Origin: Cohnella thailandensis | GTDB lineage: Bacteria; Bacillota; Bacilli; Paenibacillales; Paenibacillaceae | NCBI RefSeq assembly: GCF_014212135.1 | Contig: NZ_JACJVQ010000003.1 | Span: forward strand, 124,001 to 188,000 | Length of the DNA: 64,000 bases | Reading direction: 5' to 3' | Shown here: piece by piece, positions 23,822 to 31,744 of the stretch | How the letters are laid out: every line of letters begins with the position of its first letter | Position numbering within the stretch: the first letter of the stretch is position 1 | The notes under the pieces: model-generated | What the model was told of the DNA's origin: nothing | Seen by the model: only the letters and a program-made list of their open reading frames with translations | The model's database searches: none | Made by a program: the position numbers and the translations under genes

Positions 23822-25825
23822 ATGAAACGCAAGCTTAGCTTCAAGAACAGCTCCATTCGCTTCAAACTCATCGTTCTGTTGCTCGCGATCTCCGTCGTTC
23901 CCCTTCTGATCGCGACCGCCTTGTCCATCACGTACACCAGCAGGACGACCGAGGCCGAAAACCACGACACGCAGAAAGAAATCGTCTCCATCTATACGTC
24001 TCAGATCGACAAGTGGATTCGGGACAAAGCGGCCAAGGCCGAGACGCTTGTCGCGAGCCATCCGGAATTCGCCGAAGGCAACGCCGATCAGATTCTCCCT
24101 CTGCTTCGCACGATCAAAGAAAGCGACAACGAAATTCAGAATTATAACTTCATAAACCCCGAAGGCGCCGGCATTGATATCTCAGGCAATTCCATCGATG
24201 TCAGCGATCGCGCGCACTTCCTCGCGGCCAAGGAATCCAAGCAAACCGCGATCGGGGATATGCTCGTCAGCAAAGTGTCCAATACCTACGTCTTCCCGAT
24301 CGACGTTCCCGTGCTCGACGCTTCGGGCAACCTGGCCGGCGTTATCGTCGGCACCGTCTCGCCCGATACCTTCTCCGTCTTGACGAATCAGATCAAGCTC
24401 AAAGAGAGCGGCTTCGGATACCTCGTCTCCGGCACGGGCGAATACTATACCTACCCGGACAAAGAGCGCATCGGCAAGAATATCTCGGAATACCTTACCG
24501 GGAAGGGCGCGCAGTCCTTCATCGATCGGCTCCTGAAGGAGGAGTCCGGCGCCATCGCTTACAAGGACGAGAACGGTGTCAAGACGATCAATCAATTCGA
24601 GACGATTCCGGGGACGAAGTGGAAGCTCGTCGTCTCCGTTCCGGAGCGCGAAGTGCTGGAATCGGTGAATCAATCGCGGAATCTGTCCGTTATCATCGTA
24701 GCCGTCGTCGCGTTGCTCACGATCGCGATTGCCGTCCTTGTGTCGCGGTATATCTCGAATATCATGCTGACGATCGCCGCCTTCATGAAGAAGGTTGCGG
24801 GAGGCAATCTGACCGAGCGGTTGAATGTCGATTCCAGCGACGAGATCGGTCAGATGAAGATCAACACGAACGCGATGCTGGATGCCTTCTCCGCCACCGT
24901 AGAGAAGATCAACGAGTCTATCGCCGGGGTCGTAGCGGCAAGCGAGCAGCTGCGGGAGGCGACGGAACGATCCTCCTCTCTCTCGCACGAAATCGGAAGA
25001 ACCGTCAACGTCATCGCGGAAGGCACGGCAAGCCAGCTGTCCGCCTCGGAACAAACGGCGATGGCATCGGAAGAGATGGCGAGCGGCGTGCAAAAAATCG
25101 CGGAATCCTCCAACTCCGTGTCCGAGCAAGCCTCCACCGTGATGCAGGAGGTCGAAAGCGGCAACGAGGAGATCCAGCATGCGATCAAGCAAATTCATAC
25201 CATCAGCGAATCGGCGAACCAGACGGCTCGCGTGATCGAGGAGCTGAACGCTCATTCGTCGGAAATCGGGCATATCGTAGACCTCATCTCCGACATTTCG
25301 AACCAGACGTCCCTGCTGTCGCTGAACGCTTCCATCGAAGCGGCACGGGCCGGAGAAGCGGGCAAAGGCTTCGCCGTCGTCGCGAACGAAGTGAAGAAGT
25401 TGGCGGAGCAAACCAATACGTCGGTGAATAACATCGCGGGATTGATCGGAACCATACAGACGGCGTCTCGCGGAGCCTCTCAAGCGATCGTTCAGAACAA
25501 GCAGGATATCGAGCTCGGCTTAAGGAGCATGCGCCAAGTGGAGGAGTCCTTCACCGGCATCCGGCATGCCATTATAGACGTAACGGGCCAGGTGCAGGAG
25601 ATCTCGGCCGCCTCGGAGGAGATGTCCGCGGGAACCGAAGAAATCTCCGCTTCCATGGGGGAGATGGTCAATATCGCCCAAGCATCGGCCAGCAATTCGA
25701 AGCAGGTCGCGGACCATTCGTCGGCTCAACTGAAGCTGATCGACGAAATGTCGGCGGCGACGAACGAATTGACGCGGATGATGAACGATTTGAAGGAACG
25801 CGCGGCGTTGTTCAAGGTGAAGTAA
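23822..25825 (+). CDS. Methyl-accepting chemotaxis protein (dCache sensor)
   Basis: 667-aa transmembrane chemoreceptor. A first helix at about 15-37 is followed by a double-Cache extracellular domain (40-280, with [11 protein letters not shown] and [16 protein letters not shown]). A second helix (about 287-310), a HAMP domain (310-365) and a long helical signalling domain complete it. The conserved tip for CheA/CheW is [20 protein letters not shown], followed by [16 protein letters not shown]. Dcache receptors commonly bind amino acids or small organics. Monocistronic, with a terminator right after the stop codon. Confidence 0.95.
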   Translation: MKRKLSFKNSSIRFKLIVLLLAISVVPLLIATALSITYTSRTTEAENHDTQKEIVSIYTSQIDKWIRDKAAKAETLVASHPEFAEGNADQILPLLRTIKESDNEIQNYNFINPEGAGIDISGNSIDVSDRAHFLAAKESKQTAIGDMLVSKVSNTYVFPIDVPVLDASGNLAGVIVGTVSPDTFSVLTNQIKLKESGFGYLVSGTGEYYTYPDKERIGKNISEYLTGKGAQSFIDRLLKEESGAIAYKDENGVKTINQFETIPGTKWKLVVSVPEREVLESVNQSRNLSVIIVAVVALLTIAIAVLVSRYISNIMLTIAAFMKKVAGGNLTERLNVDSSDEIGQMKINTNAMLDAFSATVEKINESIAGVVAASEQLREATERSSSLSHEIGRTVNVIAEGTASQLSASEQTAMASEEMASGVQKIAESSNSVSEQASTVMQEVESGNEEIQHAIKQIHTISESANQTARVIEELNAHSSEIGHIVDLISDISNQTSLLSLNASIEAARAGEAGKGFAVVANEVKKLAEQTNTSVNNIAGLIGTIQTASRGASQAIVQNKQDIELGLRSMRQVEESFTGIRHAIIDVTGQVQEISAASEEMSAGTEEISASMGEMVNIAQASASNSKQVADHSSAQLKLIDEMSAATNELTRMMNDLKERAALFKVK

Positions 25826-25830
25826 ATAAG

Positions 25831-25872
25831 AATCGGCCGTTCGGCGGGATTTTTCCCGAAGGACGGCCGATT
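25831..25872. terminator. Terminator after the chemoreceptor gene
   Basis: AATCGGCCGT pairs with ACGGCCGATT, and an inner TTCGG/CCGAA with GGGA/TCCC pairs surround a T-rich loop. A TTTT run follows 3 nt downstream. Confidence 0.85.
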
Positions 25873-25943
25873 TTCGTTTAGTGGCTCTTTGGACCTGGAA
25901 GCCATTGTCTGATGGATAAGAACCCTCTATAATAGCAAGGTAG

Positions 25944-25958
25944 TGAAAACAATTCTCA
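25944..25958 (+). promoter_or_regulatory. Weak Fur-box-like site before the AraC/binding-protein frame
   Basis: TGAAAACAATTCTCA matches the 15-bp Fur consensus at 12 of 15 positions. It stands about 65 nt upstream of the AraC start at 26022, consistent with iron control of the whole unit. Confidence 0.5.
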
Positions 25959-26021
25959 ATTGGGTTGCCCATTTGAGTTGCCTTTCTATATTCGCGCGAA
26001 CGGGGCGGAGGTGACGAACAG

Positions 26022-27980
26022 ATGCTGGATAAACAACTGCCGTTGTGGAATCACGCGGCAATCACGGTACTCGACGTGCGGCGATGCTCCGTCGAGCCGG
26101 GGGACGATCTGATGCTGCGGCTGCCGGCAAGCGCGTTCCTGTACGCCAACGGCGGAAGAGGACAGCTGAGGCTCGACGGCGCGATCCACGCCATCGCCCC
26201 CGGCCATGTCTGGCATGCCGGCAAAGGCGCTTCTATGAACATCGTCCGGGTGACGGAGGCCATGGATTATTTTCTTATCTACTATAAAGCGGTTTTGGTC
26301 CCTCCCTATCGCCGGCATCTGCTTGACTTGTACCGAGACAGCAACCCGTTTCGGGATTCGTACGGCTTCGTCCCCGCGAACCCGCTTCGGCTTTTAACCA
26401 AAATAGAACAGATGCATCTGCACTGGGGTCAGGGAGATCCGCTCGCCAAATTCCATGTCCGAGCCCTCTTCCATCAGCTCGTATTCGAGCTTCTGCGGCA
26501 GCGCCAACAGGCGGAGCCTGCCCGGGATCCTCGCGGCGACCTCATCGAACGGGCCGTCCGGCTGATGGAACAGCACTATGTCGAGCCGTTTAGCCTGGAC
26601 GACCTCGCGAACGATCTCCAATGCGGAGTCCGGCAGCTGCAGAGGTTATTCAAGGCTCATTACGGAATAAGCCCCATGGAGTATCTGATTCGGCTTCGGA
26701 TGGAGAAGGCCAAGGAGCTGCTTCTTCGAACCTCCGCGCCGATTGCGGACATCGCCGAAGCCGTGGGCTATCCCGACGCGTATCACTTTAGCCGGTATTT
26801 CAAGAAGCATTCCGGAGTTCCTCCCCTGCAATATCGTCGCTCCGGTCGCAATAATCCATTTTCGCCGTCGCTTTCGTCCATTGGCTCCGAAGAGGACCTC
26901 TCTTATAGTAATGTTGATGATGAAAATCATTATCAACAAACAGGCAGAGGGGTTGCAAGAATGAATTCGCGCACGAGAACATTGGTTACCGTTAATTTCC
27001 TGCTCGTTCTTATGCTGTTATTGGGAGCCTGCTCTCTGGGCGGCAATAACAACGGGGCTAACAACGCATCGCCGTCGTCGGCGGCTTCCACGACGCCCGC
27101 ACCGTCGGCTTCGGCCGCGGCCGAGACGCCGCAAAGCAGCTATCCGGTAACGATAAAGCACGTCAAAGGGGACTTCACGCTCGAGCAAAAGCCAGAGAAC
27201 ATCGCCGTGCTGGACGTTCAATACGTCGATCAGCTGGTCGCCTTGAACGAGCAGCCGGCCGGGAGCGTCAAGGCTGCCGGGTCCGACGCGGACTTCCCCG
27301 AATACCTGTCCGACAAGCTATCCGACGTAAAAGTGCTCGGCACCTACGAGGAGCCCAATCTGGAAGCCATCGTGGCGATGAACCCGGATCTGATCATCTG
27401 CACCGAGGTTCATGAGGAAATTTACGAGAGTCTGAACAAGATCGCGCCGACCATCATGCTCATCCGCAATGACGACTGGCGGGACACGCTGTCCACATTC
27501 GGCAAAATCATGGGCAAGGAGTCGGAAGCCGAGCAGCTGGTGGAGGCTTACAAAGAGAAAACGGCAAAGCTCTCCTCCGAGCTCGCCGCCAAGCTGGACG
27601 GACAGACCGTCTCGTTAATTCGCCCTCGCGACGATGCCATTCGCGTGCATACGGGCGATCACCGCACGGGCGCCATTCTTTATAAGGACTTGGGGCTCCC
27701 GGCTCCGAAGATGGTCAGCGAAGTCGACGATACGTCCTTCAACGTCTCGCTCGAATCGCTGGCCGAGGTCGATGCCGACCACTACTTCCTGCTGACGGAC
27801 GACATGTTCGGGGAGCTGGTGAAGGAATTCCAGAGCACGGCCACCTGGCAGTCGCTCGAAGCGGCCAAGAATAATCGTGTCTACACCGTAGACACGACGA
27901 TGTGGATCGGCTATTACGGTCCGGTTGCGATTAACCTGGTCGTCGACGAGATTGCCCGCTACCTGCTAGGAACTTCTTAA
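26022..27980 (+). CDS. AraC-type regulator continuous in frame with a siderophore-binding lipoprotein
   Basis: One uninterrupted frame of 652 codons. Residues 1-150 are a cupin-like sensor domain. Residues 170-275 are the AraC HTH (FSLDDLANDLQCGVRQLQRLFKAHY, PIADIAEAVGYPDAYHFSRYFKKHSG). Residues 276-313 are a polar stretch with no domain character, and residue 314 onward is a complete siderophore-binding lipoprotein with its own signal peptide. The 276-313 stretch is encoded by DNA that contains a near-perfect Fur box and a good ribosome binding site. The frame may therefore be an AraC gene that lost its stop codon and reads through, or a true fusion giving a membrane-anchored regulator with an outside ligand domain. 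The internal start is listed separately. Confidence 0.75.
   Translation: MLDKQLPLWNHAAITVLDVRRCSVEPGDDLMLRLPASAFLYANGGRGQLRLDGAIHAIAPGHVWHAGKGASMNIVRVTEAMDYFLIYYKAVLVPPYRRHLLDLYRDSNPFRDSYGFVPANPLRLLTKIEQMHLHWGQGDPLAKFHVRALFHQLVFELLRQRQQAEPARDPRGDLIERAVRLMEQHYVEPFSLDDLANDLQCGVRQLQRLFKAHYGISPMEYLIRLRMEKAKELLLRTSAPIADIAEAVGYPDAYHFSRYFKKHSGVPPLQYRRSGRNNPFSPSLSSIGSEEDLSYSNVDDENHYQQTGRGVARMNSRTRTLVTVNFLLVLMLLLGACSLGGNNNGANNASPSSAASTTPAPSASAAAETPQSSYPVTIKHVKGDFTLEQKPENIAVLDVQYVDQLVALNEQPAGSVKAAGSDADFPEYLSDKLSDVKVLGTYEEPNLEAIVAMNPDLIICTEVHEEIYESLNKIAPTIMLIRNDDWRDTLSTFGKIMGKESEAEQLVEAYKEKTAKLSSELAAKLDGQTVSLIRPRDDAIRVHTGDHRTGAILYKDLGLPAPKMVSEVDDTSFNVSLESLAEVDADHYFLLTDDMFGELVKEFQSTATWQSLEAAKNNRVYTVDTTMWIGYYGPVAINLVVDEIARYLLGTS
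26914..26936 (+). promoter_or_regulatory. Fur box inside the AraC/binding-protein reading frame
   Basis: A 23-bp dyad whose core TGAAAATCATTATCA (26921-26935) matches the Fur consensus at 14 of 15 positions. Upstream TATAGTAAT is a possible -10 element. It lies 25-47 nt before the internal ATG at 26961, the usual place for a Fur-controlled promoter. Confidence 0.85.
26961..27980 (+). CDS. Iron-siderophore-binding lipoprotein (internal start of the AraC frame)
   Basis: 339 aa from the ATG at 26961, preceded at 8 nt by AGAGGGG. It has a basic N-terminus, a long hydrophobic segment and lipobox LLLGACSL with Cys24, then an Asn/Ser/Ala/Pro-rich tether. The binding fold carries ENIAVLDVQYVDQLVAL and MNPDLIICTEVHEE typical of Fe-siderophore binding proteins. 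Own Fur box and ribosome binding site argue that this protein is made separately whether or not the longer frame is also translated. The FhuF-like gene follows one nucleotide after the stop codon. Confidence 0.88.
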   Translation: MNSRTRTLVTVNFLLVLMLLLGACSLGGNNNGANNASPSSAASTTPAPSASAAAETPQSSYPVTIKHVKGDFTLEQKPENIAVLDVQYVDQLVALNEQPAGSVKAAGSDADFPEYLSDKLSDVKVLGTYEEPNLEAIVAMNPDLIICTEVHEEIYESLNKIAPTIMLIRNDDWRDTLSTFGKIMGKESEAEQLVEAYKEKTAKLSSELAAKLDGQTVSLIRPRDDAIRVHTGDHRTGAILYKDLGLPAPKMVSEVDDTSFNVSLESLAEVDADHYFLLTDDMFGELVKEFQSTATWQSLEAAKNNRVYTVDTTMWIGYYGPVAINLVVDEIARYLLGTS

Positions 27981-27981
27981 C

Positions 27982-28767
27982 ATGCGGCAGCATCTGTCGC
28001 TTGAGGAGCGTTCATACTTATCCGAGCGCTACGGTTTGCGGTTGCAGGACGATCCCCGTCCCTGCCTCCGCAGCATTACGGCCATGGAGCTGCTGGATCG
28101 CGCGGCATGCGAGTCCTATCTGGACTGGCTGGGAGACTACATCGGATCTCCGACGCGCCAAGCGACGGCTTCCACCTTGGTCAAGAGATATGCTGCGATT
28201 GCCGTTTCGCCCGCTCTGTATTCCATGACCGTAAATAACAAGGGTTTGACGCTTGAGCTGGAGCATTGCCTCCTCGAAACGCCCGAGCTTCCGGAGCATA
28301 ACCCGCTTGGCACGAAGCTTCCCTATCTCAGCGTATCTTCGTACGGGATCAGCCTGCCGGCTCCCGATCAACGCCGGAACTGGCGGGAGCATACGGTGCG
28401 CGAGCTGTTCGCCGGGCATCTGACTCCCTTGATCCGCTCCCTGTCCGAGATCGCCCGGGTGTCCAAGATGATTCTATGGGAAAATGCGCTCGTGCGCATG
28501 GTCCCGCTGTTCAAGGAAGCCATCGACTCGGCCGAGGACCCGACCGCCGCCGCGCGCATCCGCGAGGACTTCCGCTACATCGCCCGCGAAGCCCCGGGAG
28601 AGCTGTTCGGCGAACGCCGCAACCCTCTCTCCGCCCTGGTCGAGTCGACCGGGATGGATCCGGAAGGAGATTATAAGCATCGTCTAAGGCGCACTTGCTG
28701 CCTTTACTACAAAGTCTCGGCGGAATATTGCAGGCAATGTCCTCTTCCGCAGGAGTCTCGGGAATAA
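27982..28767 (+). CDS. FhuF-like (2Fe-2S) ferric-siderophore reductase
   Basis: 261-aa cytoplasmic protein. The C-terminal motif RRTCCLYYKVSAEYCRQCPL gives the Cys-Cys-x10-Cys-x2-Cys pattern that binds the [2Fe-2S] cluster in FhuF. The remainder is helical and resembles the IucA/IucC C-terminal region with which FhuF-like proteins are often annotated. Expected role: reductive release of iron from imported ferric siderophore. It is translationally coupled to the binding protein and ended by a terminator. Confidence 0.88.
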   Translation: MRQHLSLEERSYLSERYGLRLQDDPRPCLRSITAMELLDRAACESYLDWLGDYIGSPTRQATASTLVKRYAAIAVSPALYSMTVNNKGLTLELEHCLLETPELPEHNPLGTKLPYLSVSSYGISLPAPDQRRNWREHTVRELFAGHLTPLIRSLSEIARVSKMILWENALVRMVPLFKEAIDSAEDPTAAARIREDFRYIAREAPGELFGERRNPLSALVESTGMDPEGDYKHRLRRTCCLYYKVSAEYCRQCPLPQESRE

Positions 28768-28774
28768 AAGAATA

Positions 28775-28805
28775 GGCCTCCATCCGCTTGGGCGGGTTGG
28801 AGGCC
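28775..28805. terminator. Bidirectional terminator between fhuF-like and yesN-like genes
   Basis: GGCCTCCA pairs with TGGAGGCC, flanked by AAT/ATT pairs, between convergent genes. T-rich flanks exist on both strands. Confidence 0.8.
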
Positions 28806-28843
28806 TTATTCCGTTTATTCGGCGGCGCCGAGAACAAGCTGCT

Positions 28844-30478
28844 CTATTGATGGAGACTGCTTCTGGCATACTCCTGAGGCGTCATTCCCGTTATGACCTT
28901 GAACACCTTAAAAAAGTACGTATAGCTCGTAAAACCGACTCGCTCGTAAATCTGCTTGGCCTTGTGCCCGCCGCCGTCGATCAGCTGCTTCGCGGCCTCG
29001 ATCCGGAACCGGTTCAAGTAATCGGTGAAGTAGGTCCCCGTCTCCCGCTTAAAAATCCGGCCCAGATACGTATCGGAAATGCCGATCCGATCGGCCGTTT
29101 GCTCGAGGGAGATCGGGCTCGCGTAATGAGCTCGGATGAGTTGGATCGCCTGCTGCACGTGGATAGAAAAACGGCCAAAGCTTTGATGCCCGGACTCCAG
29201 CTTGGCGATGAGCTGCGCGTACAGCGACTTCGTCCATTCTTCGACCGCGTCCAGCCGGTTCGGATCGGACCGCTCCGCGCGCGAAAGCCACTCTCCTTCG
29301 TAGTAGGCGTCCCCGTGCAGGCCGGATTTCTTCCAGATTTTATCCGCGAGCTCAATCAGTTCGGTGACGGATTGCGCCATCGATTGCCTGTTGCCGGAGT
29401 CCCGGAGAGTGGAGAAAATATCGTCCAGGATCGCGTCAACGGCGATAGAACCCGCTTGCTCCGCCGCGCCGATCAGCGCCTTCTCCTGCCGCAAGGAAAT
29501 TCCTGTTGCGGCAGCGGTTGCGGTACCCCCGCCTCCAGGGATCTCCGCCTTCGATGCCGGACGGACTCCGTCGGGAGCCGCCTCCAAGGCGGAGCGATAG
29601 TACGCGGCCAACTGGTCCAGGCCGGTGCCGACCGGCCCGATGCCGTACACGACCTGCATGTTCATATAAAGCTTAAGCAGGTCGGCCACCCGCCTCAGGC
29701 AAACTCGAACGCGTTGATGGATCGCGTACTCGCTGCGCTCTTCGTCGAAGGAGAACAGCAGCAGGTAGCGCCCCTCCTCCACGGGAACCGCGATTCCTCT
29801 CTCCTCGGTCATGCACTGCCGAATCAGGTCCAGGGTCGCCCTCGCCCGTTGAATTTTCCGCTCCTCGTCGGGAAAACGGTCCACCGGGCTGCTCGCCTCC
29901 GATAATCGAAGCGCCGCGACGACAAGCCGTCCGCTGCCTAGGGGCGACAGCCGGCGGAGATACTCCTCCGCGCTCGCCCGATCGACCTCGAGCCCGAGCG
30001 CGATGTTCCTCAGGTAGGTCTGCTCGAGCTCCGCATGGACGGCCGGCCAGTTGCGCTCGACGAAGTCCAGCCCTTCGGATTTGTCTTCCGTCTGCCGAAT
30101 CTCTTCCTTTAGCCGAGCGAGCAGCTCCAGCCATCCGTCCGCTTCGATTCGGTGCTTCAGCACGTAATCGGAAGCTCCATTGCGCATCGTTTCTCTGACG
30201 AAGTCGTAATCGTCGAAGCTGCTGACCATCACCGTCTTGATCTTGCCGCGGTACCGTTCATAGACGTATCGGTTCAGCTCCACGCCGCTCATTCCCGCCA
30301 TATGAATGTCCGCGACGACGATATGCGGCGTCTGCCGTTCGATCAGCTCGATCGCTTCCTTCCCGTTCCGGGCTTCCCCGCAGATCCGGAAGCCGTGCCG
30401 GTTCCAATCGATAAGCCGCCGCATATGGGAGAGAGCCAGCGGCTCGTCATCCACTAGCAGAACGTTTAGCATGGTCAT
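28844..30478 (-). CDS. YesN-type response regulator (receiver + AraC HTH), orphan
   Basis: 544 aa. The receiver domain covers residues 1-125 (LLVDDEP, phospho-Asp in VVADIHMAGMSG, Lys in DYVLKHR). A long middle region follows with a Gly/Ala/Thr low-complexity stretch near 315-330 (EIPGGGGTATAAATG). The C-terminal AraC HTH is at about 435-540 (ISLEQTADRIGISDTYLGRIFKRETG, FTSYTYFFKVFKVITGMTPQEY). Such regulators normally sit next to a YesM-type kinase and a sugar transporter; none is here. The kinase could be elsewhere, or the LytS-type half of the hybrid kinase at 11.4-14.5 kb could serve. Confidence 0.92.
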   Translation of the reverse strand: MTMLNVLLVDDEPLALSHMRRLIDWNRHGFRICGEARNGKEAIELIERQTPHIVVADIHMAGMSGVELNRYVYERYRGKIKTVMVSSFDDYDFVRETMRNGASDYVLKHRIEADGWLELLARLKEEIRQTEDKSEGLDFVERNWPAVHAELEQTYLRNIALGLEVDRASAEEYLRRLSPLGSGRLVVAALRLSEASSPVDRFPDEERKIQRARATLDLIRQCMTEERGIAVPVEEGRYLLLFSFDEERSEYAIHQRVRVCLRRVADLLKLYMNMQVVYGIGPVGTGLDQLAAYYRSALEAAPDGVRPASKAEIPGGGGTATAAATGISLRQEKALIGAAEQAGSIAVDAILDDIFSTLRDSGNRQSMAQSVTELIELADKIWKKSGLHGDAYYEGEWLSRAERSDPNRLDAVEEWTKSLYAQLIAKLESGHQSFGRFSIHVQQAIQLIRAHYASPISLEQTADRIGISDTYLGRIFKRETGTYFTDYLNRFRIEAAKQLIDGGGHKAKQIYERVGFTSYTYFFKVFKVITGMTPQEYARSSLHQ

Positions 30479-30595
30479 TCTCCCTCCTCTCGAGCGGAAT
30501 CTCGAAACTCCAATTATACATACAGTTATCCACCCATTAAAGTCGGAATAGAAACCGACGTCAGGCCGCTTTTCCCCATTTTAGGCGAGTTTCCG

Positions 30596-31446
30596 TCACT
30601 TTGACGCTTGGCGACCAAGCCGATAGGCCGTAGGCGAAATGCCGTTAAAATTGTAGAAAGCGCGGGAGAAAGCATACACGTCCGCATAACCGAGCGAGAG
30701 AGCGATCTCCGTTACCGTAAGCGCCGGGTGCCGAAGCAGCTCTGCCGCCTTCTCCATCCTCTTGCGGATCAAATACGTTTTGGGGCTCATCCCGTAATTT
30801 CGGTTAAATTCCATGTATAGATGGGATCGGTGAACGCCCGCGATTTCCGCGATGTCGGACACCGTGATCAGCTCCATGTAATGGCTGTCGATATAGTCCT
30901 CGCACTTCTTCAGCCATTCGACGGCTTTCTTCTGTCCCGCGTTCGGCGGCAGAGACAGCAACGCGAACAGCCGATACAGGGCTTGCTGCAGCTGCAGCTC
31001 CATTCCTTCCTCGGGTATCCAAGCGAAAATCTGTCGAAGAAGGTCGAGAATCTCTCCCGTGGTTCGGTCGCGAAGATACGGCTCGGCCTCCGTCAGCCCG
31101 ATTCTCTGGAGGAGCGGCAAGACCTGCGGTCCGTCCATCGCCAGCCAATGCAAGCGAAGCGGCGAGTGATGCGCGTAATCGGCCGCCTGATAGCTGTGCT
31201 TCCGGCGGGGTACAGGCAGAACAAATCCCCCTTCCTCAGACGCGCCTTGCCATCCTCGAACGTGTAATCCACGGAACCATTAAGAATGACGTGGATGGAA
31301 TAGCACTCGATCATGCGCGTACCGACCGCGTAATTGGCCTTGGCCACGTTAGTGCCGGACCGGATGGGCCAGAGCCCTCCCAGCTTCTCGAATTCGGACG
31401 GCGTATAGTAGCGGAAATCCACGTATTCATAAGCGGTTTCCTTCAA
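30596..31446 (-). pseudogene. AraC-family regulator split by a frameshift
   Basis: Two overlapping frames together make one AraC regulator. The first (from a TTG at 31446 with GGGAGG upstream) encodes a cupin sensor through GDLFCLYPAGS. The second encodes HSYQAADYAHHSPLRLHWLAMDGP and runs to the HTH (ITVSDIAEIAGVHRSHLYMEF, LTVTEIALSLGYADVYAFSRAFYNFNG). The frame change falls at about 31198-31203, next to CGGGG and CACAGC. One missing base explains it. The HTH half is intact and has a possible internal start at 31153. This may be a true decay event or a base error in the assembly. Confidence 0.75.
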
Positions 31447-31472
31447 ACGTCTACCTCCCTTAAGACCAAAAA

Positions 31473-31507
31473 AGGCACAGCACATCCCTTGAAGGATGCG
31501 CGTGCCT
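31473..31507 (-). terminator. Hairpin with U-run directly before the AraC ribosome binding site
   Basis: AGGCAC and GTGCCT with inner CATCC/GGATG pair around CTTGAA. On the minus strand a run of seven Ts follows, then the GGGAGG site of the frameshifted AraC gene. It may end transcription from the Btr-like gene or act as an attenuator for the AraC gene. Confidence 0.65.
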
Positions 31508-31744
31508 CTAGTTAGTCTAGTCGACGGTTATAAGCGCCAAGCTTGATTGGCTCTTATTAAGGATACCTGTTTTTCGCTTGTTTGGCCACCCTCTGCGTCC
31601 CGGTTTGAACCTCAGAATGTTTGGTCGATTGGACTTAGCCTCTTCGACAAAAAAAGTTGCCCTGAGAGTATCATAGCTTAGTTCGCGAGCCGTTGGGAAT
31701 GTTCTTAAGTATTTGGCAAAATGTTGGGTTGGGGAGGGGGTCGG
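31508..31744 (-). other. Gene-free stretch between Btr-like and frameshifted AraC genes
   Basis: 237 nt with no credible coding frame. On the minus strand it carries a T7 run and several purine-rich short motifs followed by the terminator hairpin at 31473-31507. The size and order (leader, terminator, ribosome binding site) would suit a regulatory leader RNA. No riboswitch class I know was recognised. Confidence 0.3.

Noticed and set aside
31508..31744. Known riboswitch (T-box, TPP, SAM, c-di-GMP) before the frameshifted AraC
   Set aside because: None of the class-defining blocks was recognised on the minus strand; GAGGGTGGCC alone is not a T-box motif.
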